Origin: Knufia peltigerae
Lineage: Eukaryota; Ascomycota; Eurotiomycetes; Chaetothyriales; Trichomeriaceae
Reading direction: 5' to 3'
DNA: 64,000 bases
NCBI GenBank assembly: GCA_030247855.1
Contig: JAPDRN010000043.1
Location: 1 to 64,000, forward strand
Below the pieces are notes generated by a model that saw only the letters and a program-made list of their open reading frames with translations, was not told where the DNA came from and searched no databases. This document shows positions 55,164 through 64,000 of this stretch, one piece after another. The translations under genes were made by a program, and so were the position numbers. Numbering within the stretch: the first letter of the stretch is position 1; each line of letters starts with the position of its first letter.

Positions 55164-57953
55164 TCAGTCCTTCTGCTGGCCGGCCACCATGGCAGTCAAA
55201 GCATCGACCTGAGCGCTCAACTTATGAACAAGGGCCATAAGCTCAGGATTATCGGCACTGCCCGAGGCAGATTTCGTGGTGGAACCTGTCACGTCGGGAT
55301 TCCTCGTTGGAGATGTATCATGAAGCGCGCGTCGACTCATTGGAGACTTGACAAAATCTTGGGCACCACCAAGACTGAACTGACCTGCACTAAGGGGTCG
55401 GCTTGTCAAGTGCGGAGCCTTACTTATGGTGGGATGAGCACGAGACACCATGCGTATTGATTTCTCGTACGTCCAAATCATGGCGAGGAAAGGGACATGG
55501 GTGGCTTTGAGCATGGCGATGCGTATCCGGCGAACGTCTTCAGAGGGGAGCACTAGCCGGAGTGGTCGCAGCAAGACCAGCGGGAAGAGGTTGAGCGGCG
55601 GCAAGAAGTAGGTCAGTCGCCGGGAAGTACTGCTTTCGAGGACATAGATGGAATATTGGAAGAGGTATTCCTCCCTAGCATGAGCCATGACCTATTGACC
55701 AATTAGACCTGGGCTGATCTGCACGGCGCTTAGACTTAGGGGGTCGCGTCTATGCAACCACCAGGGTCATACGTGTTCACGCCAGGGCAGATTTGAAGAG
55801 GATAAGGAACTTACCTCCGTCAGAGAGTTCGAGACTAATGACACGAGTGATGTGATGAGCAAGATGTTGGTCAAGCATACAAAAATCAGCCTGTGGCATA
55901 GCCCAAAAAATTAGCAAGCGTCTCTCAACTGGGTTGGGATATAGGTCACGGCCATCCGGCCACTGCGTTGAGATATTGAGGACCAAAGGATAAGCGCCCA
56001 TCTCCCTCTCAGGGCTGAGCATCCATTTCAAAAGGACTTCAGGGGAAGCGGCAATGCAAACGCACATCAATGTGTACCCGAACAATGGAGAAATCTGTGG
56101 GTAATAACATAGTGAGAACCGAGGAGTCTTGAACGCAACAAGGCACAATTGGGCAACATACCTTGACGGCCATATCGAACCCAAGATAGCTTGATCTACA
56201 CGGCTCGTCAGTATGGGTGAAAATTGCATACTAAGACCTCGTACCCGAAGAAGACCTTGATCAGCATCCATGACATTTCGTTGAGCGTCATCCGGTCTCT
56301 AGCGAGCATAGTGAAGGTAGTTAAAAACCCTGGTACCAGTCGTTAATAGGTGTAAAGAATATTCTGACACCCTCCTTACCTAGGTATAGCACAATGATGA
56401 CAGGCAGGAATTTGCAGAATGCTTTGGTCTAACATCTATCAGATCCTTGCCGTCCACAGTGAACCACATATACAAACCATTTCTTTCAGTACGGGGATCT
56501 TGTCGAAGCGATCAGCAAAAGGTACTGCAAGATTTCAAGTCTTTGACATACCAAGCTTCCAAAATAAGGATTCAGGCTCATAACCGAAAAGATCCTGTCA
56601 TGTTCAGTCTCTAACCCTCTGCGACTGAGAAATGGACACACCTCGGCACAAGAAACAGGGCGACCATGGACAAGATATCAAACGCCACGTCAATAAGATA
56701 GTCGCTCTTTCTCACAAGGCCAATAACTCCTGCGTGTACATTAGGAAGCTGCGAAATAACCAGCCTACCAGGATAGACTCACTCATTACGACAAAAGCCG
56801 CGCTCACCCCAATTATAGCGATGTCCCACAACGACCAGAAGTCTGTCTGATAAAACATCAAACCGGCATCTTTGATTTCACCAAACTCATCGTACGCAAA
56901 TGCCGCGATCCAGACATATAGGACAGCTTCGGTGACAGTGATATGTCTAGGGTTCCGTTCGACCAGAACCGCATAGTAGAGGACCAGGAAGGAGATGAAG
57001 AAGGCCACCTGGAAAGTTTTCTGGTATTTGGGAACCCGTAATCGCGTAAAAGGATCGGCGACGCGTTTGTTGTACATCCGGGGCTTTTTGACGGCATGGA
57101 CAGAAAGGGACTCCCAGAATATGACTTCGCCATTCCAGATATCCTCGACAATCTTCTGGACGGGATTTTGGGACAGAAATTTCTTTGCATCTCCTATCGC
57201 AGCAATTTCTAGGGCGTTCATTCCGGCCATCGATTGATCAAGGTTGAGGCGAGGAGAGCCATCCGTGTCGCCAGGGAAGTTGACCGTCGTGCCGACCGGG
57301 TTGTCAACAGAGACCCGCTTGGGCGGCCGAAGGCCACCACCACCACCGTATTCATTCGACCGGGCACGGATCAAAGGCGACGTCTCGTCTGAGATGTTGT
57401 CGTCCCTGTGACCGCCGCCATTATTGCCTCGAGGAGGGGCGCCTTGCTCTGACGAGGAATCTTCCGAGTATTCTGGGAGTTCGTACAGGAGGTAGTCGAT
57501 CAGTTCCTTCTCCGACAAGAAGGTGAGAAACTGCCAAGCGACCAGCTCACATGCCAGCCCTCTGCTTTCGTTGAGAGCGCTATCTGTGTCTCCGGAGTCA
57601 TTGGTGAACAAATACCTTGCAGCCAAGAGGCCCGCCACGACTGCAGGATGATGGCAATCTTCACTGAGCTTTGAGATTAGTGGTTTCAGGGTTTGCCCGG
57701 CGACCGTCGTGCGGAGCTGCTCGTACGTGTAGGCCGCATCGACGGCCTTTGCGACATACGTAAAGACCTTGAACGTGACGTCCGAGAAGGTCTCGGTGGT
57801 GTCTATGATGGGCACATCGTCCTCCATCCACGGGAGCACTCTACTGGATCGGGGCGTTTGAGGAGGCATGGCGCTTAAGGGGTCGTTGTTGTTGGTTCCC
57901 GCGACAGAATCGACATAGGTTTTGAGATTGAAACGAAGTCCCCGGCTACGCAT
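55164..57953 (-). CDS. Yvc1-type vacuolar TRP calcium channel
   Basis: Nine coding segments: 57953-56783, 56729-56642, 56594-56552, 56498-56478, 56428-56380, 56329-56245, 56189-56162, 56094-55815 and 55691-55164, giving about 760 residues. The cytosolic N-terminus includes LISKLSEDCHHPAVVAGLLA. The channel part has helices KTFQVAFFISFLVLYYAVLV, SLWDIAIIGVSAAFVV and LIDVAFDILSMVALFLVP, then MSLNPYFGSLIPVLKEM, LGFLTTFTMLARDRMTL, and a pore KVFFGYLGFDMAVKISP close to the family FGSSxLGFD form. Segment four is a 21-nt microexon (IPVLKEM). The last junction is unresolved: the GTAAGT donor at 55814 has phase 1, but the next exon (VMAHAREEYLFQYS) needs phase 0. Family knowledge: Yvc1 releases vacuolar calcium on osmotic stress. 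Confidence 0.87.
56478..56498 (-). other. 21-nt coding microexon of the channel gene
   Basis: ATC to ATG coding IPVLKEM, with an ACAAG acceptor before it and a GTTTGT donor after it. Both neighbouring exons are phase 0, and the result restores the family sequence FGSLIPVLKEM. Using the more obvious acceptor upstream (TTGCAG) would put the frame out and lead to a stop. Confidence 0.7.
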
Positions 57954-58854
57954 TGAGCCCACCTCTTTTTCGGAGGTCTACCTTATCATAAGGGAGTAGT
58001 AGTATTTTGACGCGTATTGAAGCGTGATGAGTGTGCTTAACCAATGGTCTACGTTGTCAAAGTAGTTGGACGATGATTCCCGTCTTTGAGACATGGAAGG
58101 TCTAGTTCAAGTGCCGCTTTTAAATGACAGACTCTCGCCTAGGAAGATTTTCGTCAAACACATCAGCATCATCATCAACAACCTCCTGTACTACCATATC
58201 TCTAATGACCAGATCTCTCGTACGCCCACATTATGGATCGCTGTCCTCGTGGTACAATACGAATTCGGTCGAGATGGGGCTCGGGGGAGTACGGATTTCT
58301 CTTGGACCAAGACAATGAATAATGAGATCCCCGACACTTTGGGAGCTAAGCTCCCCAAGATCTGTTGGCATCCGCAAGACATGTGGCCCATCTTCACCAC
58401 AATCACCACACACGGAGATCAACGACGACGCCACGAGAGTCGAGTTTCTTTCATATGTACGGAGTACAAACGTTAAACTCGTTCCTACTAGTCAATTCAG
58501 CGGGACGAGGAGCACCACAAGACTCTTGCTTCTGGGTATGTATACCCATTCTTGGAATTTTTCAGGTTTGATTGGGTCCATGGCCCACCCATTTTTCCCT
58601 CCCCCCTTCCTCGAGGCGGACGGAGATCAACGACACCCACTTATCTCTAGCCACATTACAGTATATAAAACAGTAAAAGCCAGCAGTGACAGAGGTAGGT
58701 GGAAGAATTGAAGAGCCAAACGAAACCTCTTCTAGTCCTCGTCTTCCTTTTCTTTTTTTTCTCAAATCACAAAACTCCCTCCTTCTCCCCCTCTCACTCC
58801 CTCTCTTCTACCTACAACTGTCAAAAGACCTCCTTTGTTGTCCATCGGTCGACA
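57954..58854. promoter_or_regulatory. Divergent promoter region of the channel gene and the DUF1989 gene
   Basis: Contains GTACGGAGTAC (58457-58467) and a TATATAAAA box (58662-58670) about 190 bases before the plus-strand start. The last 100 bases are CT-rich, as expected for a fungal 5' leader. Open frames here lack domains. Confidence 0.5.
58662..58670 (+). promoter_or_regulatory. TATA box of the DUF1989 gene
   Basis: TATATAAAA, followed by a CT-rich leader and the ATG at 58855. It is the clearest TATA element in the window. Confidence 0.5.
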
Positions 58855-59550
58855 ATGTCTACTCCTTACGCCTTGAACCAAAAGCACACCATCCCTGCAA
58901 GATCCGGCGCCGCCGTACCTGTACAAAAGGGTCAAACCATCACGGTCTTCAACACCCACGGCACTCAGGTGGTCGACTTTTGGGGTTTCACCGTTCCTAC
59001 CCCCGTCGGCGATTCCAAAACGTTCCCGACCTGGACCAGCATGTCACACACCCGTGCCACCATCACGCGACTCACTCCGGTGGAAGGGGACACACTCATG
59101 TCGAGCACCCGCCTGCCGATGCTCAAGATGGTCAAAGATACGACGCCGGGGATCCACGACACCCTGATGGCCGCCTGTGACCGGGAGAGGTACCACCTCT
59201 TGGGGGTTCCAAGGGACCAATACCACGAGAGTTGTACGGACAACCTGCACGACGCCGTCGCCAAGGACACCCCTTCCTACAAGCTCCCCGAACACATGAC
59301 GGCCCCTCAACCGTTGAACTTGTTCATGAACATCCCCGTCGTACCGCTCGACCAGTCCAAGGCCAGGGCGGAGGACAATCGGACCGCGGGTGCTGACCTA
59401 CAGTTCGCCAGGCCGGTCGGCCCCAAGGGCGGGAGCGTCACCTTCGAGGCCCTCGTCGATTGTGTCTGCGTCATGAGTGCCTGTCCCCAAGACATTCTGA
59501 AGATCAACGATCAAAACCCGACCGAGGCTCATTTCATCGTCGAAGGATGA
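58855..59550 (+). CDS. DUF1989 (urea carboxylase-associated) family protein
   Basis: Intronless, 231 residues from MSTPYALNQKHTIPARSG. An in-frame ATG at 58699 would add 52 unlikely residues from the CT-rich leader. Family blocks are IPARSGAAVPVQKGQTITVF, THGTQVVDFWGF, SMSHTRATITRLTPVEGDTL, ESCTDNLHDAV, LNLFMNIPV and VDCVCVMSACPQDILKIND, with the conserved Cys near the end. Family knowledge: bacterial DUF1989 proteins accompany urea carboxylase, and a related pair acts as carboxyguanidine deiminase in guanidine breakdown. Whether the fungal homologue does this is unknown. No urea amidolyase lies nearby. The gene has a good TATA box, so expression may be inducible. Confidence 0.85.
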   Translation: MSTPYALNQKHTIPARSGAAVPVQKGQTITVFNTHGTQVVDFWGFTVPTPVGDSKTFPTWTSMSHTRATITRLTPVEGDTLMSSTRLPMLKMVKDTTPGIHDTLMAACDRERYHLLGVPRDQYHESCTDNLHDAVAKDTPSYKLPEHMTAPQPLNLFMNIPVVPLDQSKARAEDNRTAGADLQFARPVGPKGGSVTFEALVDCVCVMSACPQDILKINDQNPTEAHFIVEG

Positions 59551-60221
59551 TTTTCCTTCTTTTTGGTTTTTCTTGTTCTTGTCGTCCTGGGTTTTGGAAT
59601 CGTCGAGGCCTGGGAAATGGTCATTTTGGATGGCGTGAATCTCATCTCATGAAGGTGACAACACTCAATGGCTCCCTCGGGGGGAAGGCCGGGGGACACA
59701 ACCACCAAATCTTCATTGTAAAGTGGGACTCACCGAGGGACTCACCGAGGGACTCACTCATCACATGTTGTGTCGTCAAAGGGTCAACTCATCCGCCCCC
59801 TGACCACAAAGTGTCAGCGTGTCAACGTGCCGGCGCGATACAAGTCAGTACATAATCATGAACATCAGCCATAGTTTGTTTATCCATCATGGACATTCGT
59901 CTCAAAAAGAGTCAAAGGTCTATACGGGGGTCTCAGCAAGTGTCTTTGCTCGGCGTACTCGTACAAATCATCTTCTTGTCGCCTGCTGAATTGAGAAAAG
60001 AAAAGTAACAAGCACTCCGTCTCAAAACCTCAGATGCGAGTACAAACAACACCTGGATGTGGAAACTCCGGATCCAAACCCCTTTATGTGTTTATGCTAT
60101 CCTGTCCTAACCTATGCTATGCTATGCTGCTTTGATTTTATTTGTTTCAATCTCAATCACACCCCAAATGTGCAAATCGGATTCTTAACATCCAAAACGT
60201 TGACGTGTTCATTCCATGGCA
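59551..60221. other. Convergent intergenic region
   Basis: 3' ends of the DUF1989 gene (+) and the rhomboid gene (-). It contains a triplicated 12-mer at 59730-59757 and a CTATG tandem run near 60096-60127. No gene is seen. Confidence 0.5.
59730..59757. repeat. Triplicated 12-mer GACTCACCGAGG
   Basis: Two complete units plus a third partial unit (GACTCA) in tandem, in the 3' flank of the DUF1989 gene. It is a minor local repeat. Confidence 0.7.
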
Positions 60222-61850
60222 TCAAATATCGAACAAACTCCTAGCCAAAACCATACCAGCTTCGACCAAAAGATCCCTCTTGACCTTGCTGCTCGTCCCA
60301 TTCGACGACGACGAGTTGGGGTCACTCAGGGTCAAATTCCCAATGTCACACCAATGGTTGACGGGCAAGCAACTCAGGTATTTGCACCACGAGCACGTGT
60401 CGTGGTACTTGTAAAAGTTGTTCAACAGCACCACGAACGCGACCAGTGCCCCTATCAGAGCACCGGCACGTAGCAACCACCACCCCCACCACAAAGGTTT
60501 GCGGCCCTTGAAGAAGCCCAACGGCTCCTTTGCGAACGCGCCGACATTTGCGGGGGCTGCAGTTGTCGCAGGAGTTTCGAGCATCGGTCGCTTGGGATTC
60601 GTAATGTCCACTTCTGATTCGACATTTCGATACGTGCCCGGCGCTTGGTCGCTTCGTTGTCGGAGGATATTGGGAGAGTGTAACAGGCACAACCCCATGG
60701 CAAGACCCATCAAAAAACCACCAATGTGCGAGAAATTGTCCAGGCCAGGCAAGAGGCCCAGTACGAAGGAAATGACAATGTCGACCAGGATCCACATTAG
60801 ATCTTTGACCGGACTGCGTCGTTCGTTCCAGCCGTAGATCAGATCCAGGAGAACAAGGGCCAAAATGCCAAATAGACACCCCGAGCATCCTGTCGAAGCA
60901 ATCGCCGTGGCAGCAAAATTCCCACCCAGAACGAAGCCAAAAATCCCCGAACTAAAATAGACAATTGCAAACCGAATGCCGCCAATGGCTTTCTCCATGT
61001 CCCGGCCCATGGTAAGTTGCAAAAGGAGGTTGAAAGCAATATGGATAATTCCAGCATGTAGAAACATGGGTATGATGAAACGAAACCACTGGTTTGGATG
61101 GTCGTCGTTGAAGCTGGAGAAACCACACAAGTCGCCGAGAGTACAGTGATTGCTGTCCGCGTTCGGGTCCGAGGTGGTTGTATTCGGACAGGGCCAAATG
61201 ACGGGTGGACTGGCGTCTTGAACCCCAGGAATGGCACGCATGCAAGGCACGAAACGGGCCCCCATGTTGATCTGAACGTATGTCGACGGACCGATCATAG
61301 GATTAAATTGAGGGTGTATCATGATAGGGGAGCCCGTAATTATTGCTGTGTTTCCACGTTAGCATACACGATCGAGCCTGTGCATTGCGTCTCACTCACA
61401 ATTCTTGATGATTTCGACAATAAAGACTGTAATTTGAATCAAACTGAGAGTGTAAACCACCCATGGTACTTTTCCTGAAAACCATTTATTCTTTTTCTTG
61501 TCTGTTGTGGGGAGTAATTGAGGAGTCTGCGATTCGGGTGAGGGAGGATTATGAGTCGACTGGTGCCGCCAGTTGTCTAGGTTGGTATTAATGCGTGCTT
61601 GTTGTTCGAGTGGGATCGATTCGGACGAGGGCGATTGCGGAGGAGGGCGCTGAGTGTCATAGCGGTCGTAGTATGGTTTTCGATGAGGAGAGTATGTATT
61701 TGAGGGCCGTGATTGATCGAGACTGGATGTGCTGTTCGTATTATCATATGCGTACGCAGTATGGGACATTGGTCGTTTATTGTATTTGGGCGGTAGAGAC
61801 TGTTGAGATTGTGCCATGAAGGACTGGCGATAGTAGTCGTTCGCAGCCAT
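60222..61850 (-). CDS. Rhomboid-family intramembrane serine protease
   Basis: Two exons, 61850-61400 and 61345-60222 (intron 54 nt), giving 524 residues. The N-terminal 130 residues are cytosolic, rich in Ser, Pro, Gln and Tyr. Then come a first membrane helix KVPWVVYTLSLIQITVFIVE, the luminal family signature TGSPIMIHPQFNPMIGPS and HPNQWFRFIIPMFLHAGIIH with the conserved Trp-Arg loop. The catalytic serine is in STGCSGCLFG (GCSG, a form of GxSG) and the catalytic histidine in FSHIGGFLMGLAMG, so it looks active. A seventh helix near 440-460 precedes a Cys-containing C-terminus. The substrate is unknown. Localisation in the secretory pathway is inferred from the long N-terminal cytosolic tail. 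Confidence 0.9.
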
Positions 61851-63555
61851 GACGCTGAAGGAAATAACAAAGACGAAGCGAGTGGAAGTTGCTCAACGGC
61901 AAGACAATCGACTGTTGCGGTGAAAAACGAGTGACTGCGACTGGAAATTACGGCATCTGTGGATGGTGAATGGAGAGAACGTGGTGTCTGTTAAAACATT
62001 CAGTTGCTCATTTCCCCCAGGTGAGTATGGGAAGCAATCTCGACTTGTGTGAGGGGAGGCTGCAGGGTAGCTGAATCTGACGAGAGGTCGGTTGGAAACT
62101 TGACGCCCCGGTGAAATGACAGCTGCCAGGCTAAGTCAAATTGCAAAGGAGTGTTTCGATATCGCGTGTTGTTGGTCGTTGTTGTTCGCCGGTAGAAGTC
62201 AAGGTTCTGGCGGTGCAGAAGAGTGTTTTGAAGAACAGGGGGAAGAAGCCGGTTTCTTTGTTGCGTCCTCGCTAAAATGACGAAGCCACAATCGTTTAAA
62301 GGCGTGGCAAGTGTGGAAATCGAAGAGAGCGACAAGTTCGGTACGGAGTGATAGTCGTAACCTGGAGAGCGAGATCAAGGTGCCCTCTTCCTACAATAGA
62401 AACGCCTATGGAGGTGTTTGCTGGGCTTGCGTAAACTGCGCCCAGTCGACGCGAAAGTGGCTTAGTCTCAACAGGCTGAACGCATTTGGCGTGTCTCAGG
62501 ATCCAGGAACAAGCAAGGCGCAAATACGGGGGAGATGAAACGGCTCTTCTGACTGGCTTGTCAGTTCGTCTCCCTGCGTCGGATCGTCCCTGATTATTGC
62601 TTTCGACGAGTCACCGGTGCCAGAAGACACTAGATCCGCGCTTTCGGGGGGTGTTGGCCACCTGGGCTGGACTAATAAAAGCACTCGTGGTCCCTTGCAC
62701 TGGACTACTAAAAAACCCTGGCTTCTCTCTCAAACTGGGCATTGTTATGGCATGTCTTTTACCAGGTTTCAGATAACGACTGATTTTATCTTTCTTCCTA
62801 CGAGTAGACTGACTCCACAAACAAAGCAATCGAATTGCTAATTAAATAAAGCCGTGATGGCTTCTGTTATTGCTATCGATAGAAAATCATCATTATCATG
62901 AGTACTACGGATACACCTGTATGTACAAAATAATCGCTGTCGTGAAAGTCGTAATGGCCTGCTTAGGCCGGGGGCTGGACAAACATTGCCAGCATATAAT
63001 ATACCCTGGGCTACTCGGACAACGAGGATGTAGGACCGAATTCGGCCACAACTGAAACATGGCTTTCTGAAAATCATACCCGTATGCCGTCCACAAATTC
63101 GTGATGGATGTAGGGCGGAGGACGCGGTCATCAAGGTCTGTTGGCGTGCTCTTGAAGCGAGTGACAAGGCGGTGTAGCGAATGTCCAGAACTTCGCCGTG
63201 GTCGAGAGAGTCGAGACTGGCGGAGTTATTGAGTAGGGAATGATCATCATGCAGATCAGTTCGAAGATCACCTCGAAGGTCAGTCTTGCGTGTGTACTCC
63301 GTCATGTACAGTGCAATTCGTTGCTCGACTTTCCAACGTGCATTCTGAAGTACCTGTTGCAGCACGTCTAGAATTCCAGCGAATTCATCCGAGAGGCTCT
63401 GCGAAAAGGCGGAAGTACGCGCCGCGCGATGTGGAGGCTGAAAAGTACAATAGCTTCCGGCACTTCCGGGACCCCGGTCCGCATCGCAATAGTTCTCAGA
63501 TCGACAATTTCTTTGTGTCGATGTCACGCGTCCAACCTAGTGGCTTTCCCTTGTT
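61851..63555. other. Intergenic region, no secure gene
   Basis: 1.7 kb between two minus-strand genes. It contains GTACGGAGT at 62341-62349. A minus-strand open frame at 62838-63527 (about 229 codons, with SLSDEFAGILDVLQQVLQNA) begins with GTG and has no ATG before its middle. It could be part of a spliced gene but I cannot support one. Confidence 0.4.
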
Positions 63556-63972
63556 CTATGGTGACTGCGCACATAACTCCGGTGCGCTGGAATAAGATCC
63601 GGTGAGGTAGTAGATGAATCTGCAGAGCGAGTTGACAAGGAAGGGCTCGAACCCCCAAAAAAGAGCGTAGACGAGGAAAGCAAGTGCCGCCAGCACCATG
63701 GTGTTGAAGACGAGTTTCTCGGTCGGCGTCATGACATACAGTCCGAAGGTGACTTCATACTGGTAGTAGCGGAGTCGCAGATAGTTTGAGACTTTGGCCG
63801 GCACAGATGTCCGACGCTTGCCCTGGTGGAACGACGTAGAGGTAGAGAGGAGTTGGATGGCGGCCATGGCCATGGGGGAGGAGAAGTAGTTGGCAGAGTT
63901 GGGAGGAGCCGAGTCGATGAAGAGAGGGAAGGGTTCGAGGGAGGGATGGTGACTATAAATGTCGCTCGCCAT
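63556..63972 (-). CDS. Small subunit of serine palmitoyltransferase-like protein
   Basis: Intronless, 138 residues from MASDIYSHHPSLEP; the next in-frame ATG upstream is absent. Residues 63-90 read NYLRLRYYQYEVTFGLYVMT followed by PTEKLVFN. This aligns with the ssSPT family (DUF3317, human SPTSSA/SPTSSB), whose core is YYQY...LEPWERxVFN. One transmembrane helix follows (TMVLAALAFLVYALFWGF), then an amphipathic end with YYLTG. The N-terminal 60 residues are an extension not seen in the animal proteins. Family knowledge: ssSPT activates the LCB1/LCB2 enzyme in the ER and tunes acyl-CoA choice. Val80 sits where SPTSSA has Met28. The assignment rests on this motif alone. Confidence 0.72.
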   Translation of the reverse strand: MASDIYSHHPSLEPFPLFIDSAPPNSANYFSSPMAMAAIQLLSTSTSFHQGKRRTSVPAKVSNYLRLRYYQYEVTFGLYVMTPTEKLVFNTMVLAALAFLVYALFWGFEPFLVNSLCRFIYYLTGSYSSAPELCAQSP

Positions 63973-64000
63973 ATCCGTAATCGACTGAGGCAACAGTCAA

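Noticed and set aside
62838..63527. 229-codon minus-strand open frame
   Set aside because: It starts with GTG, has no suitable ATG before its middle, and its second half reads equally plausibly in another frame. No motif was recognised. It could be part of a spliced gene, but no exon structure was convincing.
63630..63660. GGGCTCGAACCCCC resembling a tRNA B box
   Set aside because: It lies within the ssSPT-like coding exon, and no matching A box or cloverleaf was found.

Overview
This is a nuclear segment of a filamentous ascomycete (Pezizomycotina). The genes have short GT-AG introns (mostly 50-120 nt) with CTAAC-like branch sites. They encode typical fungal proteins: Ice2, Dad3, an Igo1-type endosulfine, Sfm1, an NRC-2/Fpk-type kinase, a Yvc1 channel, and DUF7924-like proteins. 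The intergenic motif TACGGAGTA and the gene content are compatible with Eurotiomycetes, but this placement is an inference. I support 29 protein-coding genes and one gene remnant. I saw no convincing tRNA, rRNA, transposon or CRISPR array.

Layout. 1-9 kb: a secreted feruloyl/acetylxylan-type esterase (-), a class I-like O-methyltransferase (+), TFIID/SAGA subunit TAF10 (-) and a Tbf1-like telobox Myb protein (-). 9-23 kb, all on +: a membrane-anchored histidine-acid-phosphatase-like protein that lacks both catalytic signatures, a three-exon protein with a candidate eIF4E-binding motif in its first exon, an AGC kinase (NRC-2/Fpk type), and a SPX-ankyrin-GDPD protein (Gde1 type) with a CACGTG site in its promoter. 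23-30 kb: PRMT5 (-) divergent from mitoribosomal uS5m (+), then DASH subunit Dad3 (-) and a degenerate membrane-protein fragment. 31-36 kb is the most accessory-looking part: two neighbouring same-strand members of a DUF7924-like family in AT-richer, gene-poor DNA. 36-50 kb: a VOC/glyoxalase protein, an SDR oxidoreductase, MYG1, ICE2, IGO1, SFM1, XPT1, DPM3 and a cryptic 71-residue gene built from three tiny exons. 50-64 kb: an armadillo-type protein, a C2H2 zinc-finger factor, a Yvc1-type TRP channel, a DUF1989 protein, a rhomboid protease and a probable small subunit of serine palmitoyltransferase.

The genes do not form one pathway or a secondary-metabolite cluster. Most are conserved housekeeping genes. 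Loose themes are membrane lipid and ER biology (Gde1, Ice2, Dpm3, the ssSPT-like protein, the flippase-kinase-type AGC kinase) and nutrient signalling (the Gde1 SPX domain, Igo1). I found no clearly new multi-gene system. The points most worth checking are the candidate eIF4E-binding protein, the pseudo-phosphatase, two coding microexons (18 and 21 nt) inside conserved motifs, an unresolved splice phase in the channel gene, the DUF7924-like pair, and the repeated TACGGAGT motif found only between genes.

Exon limits were derived by hand from splice consensus and frame continuity, with no transcript evidence. Family names rest on motif recognition, not on database searches.
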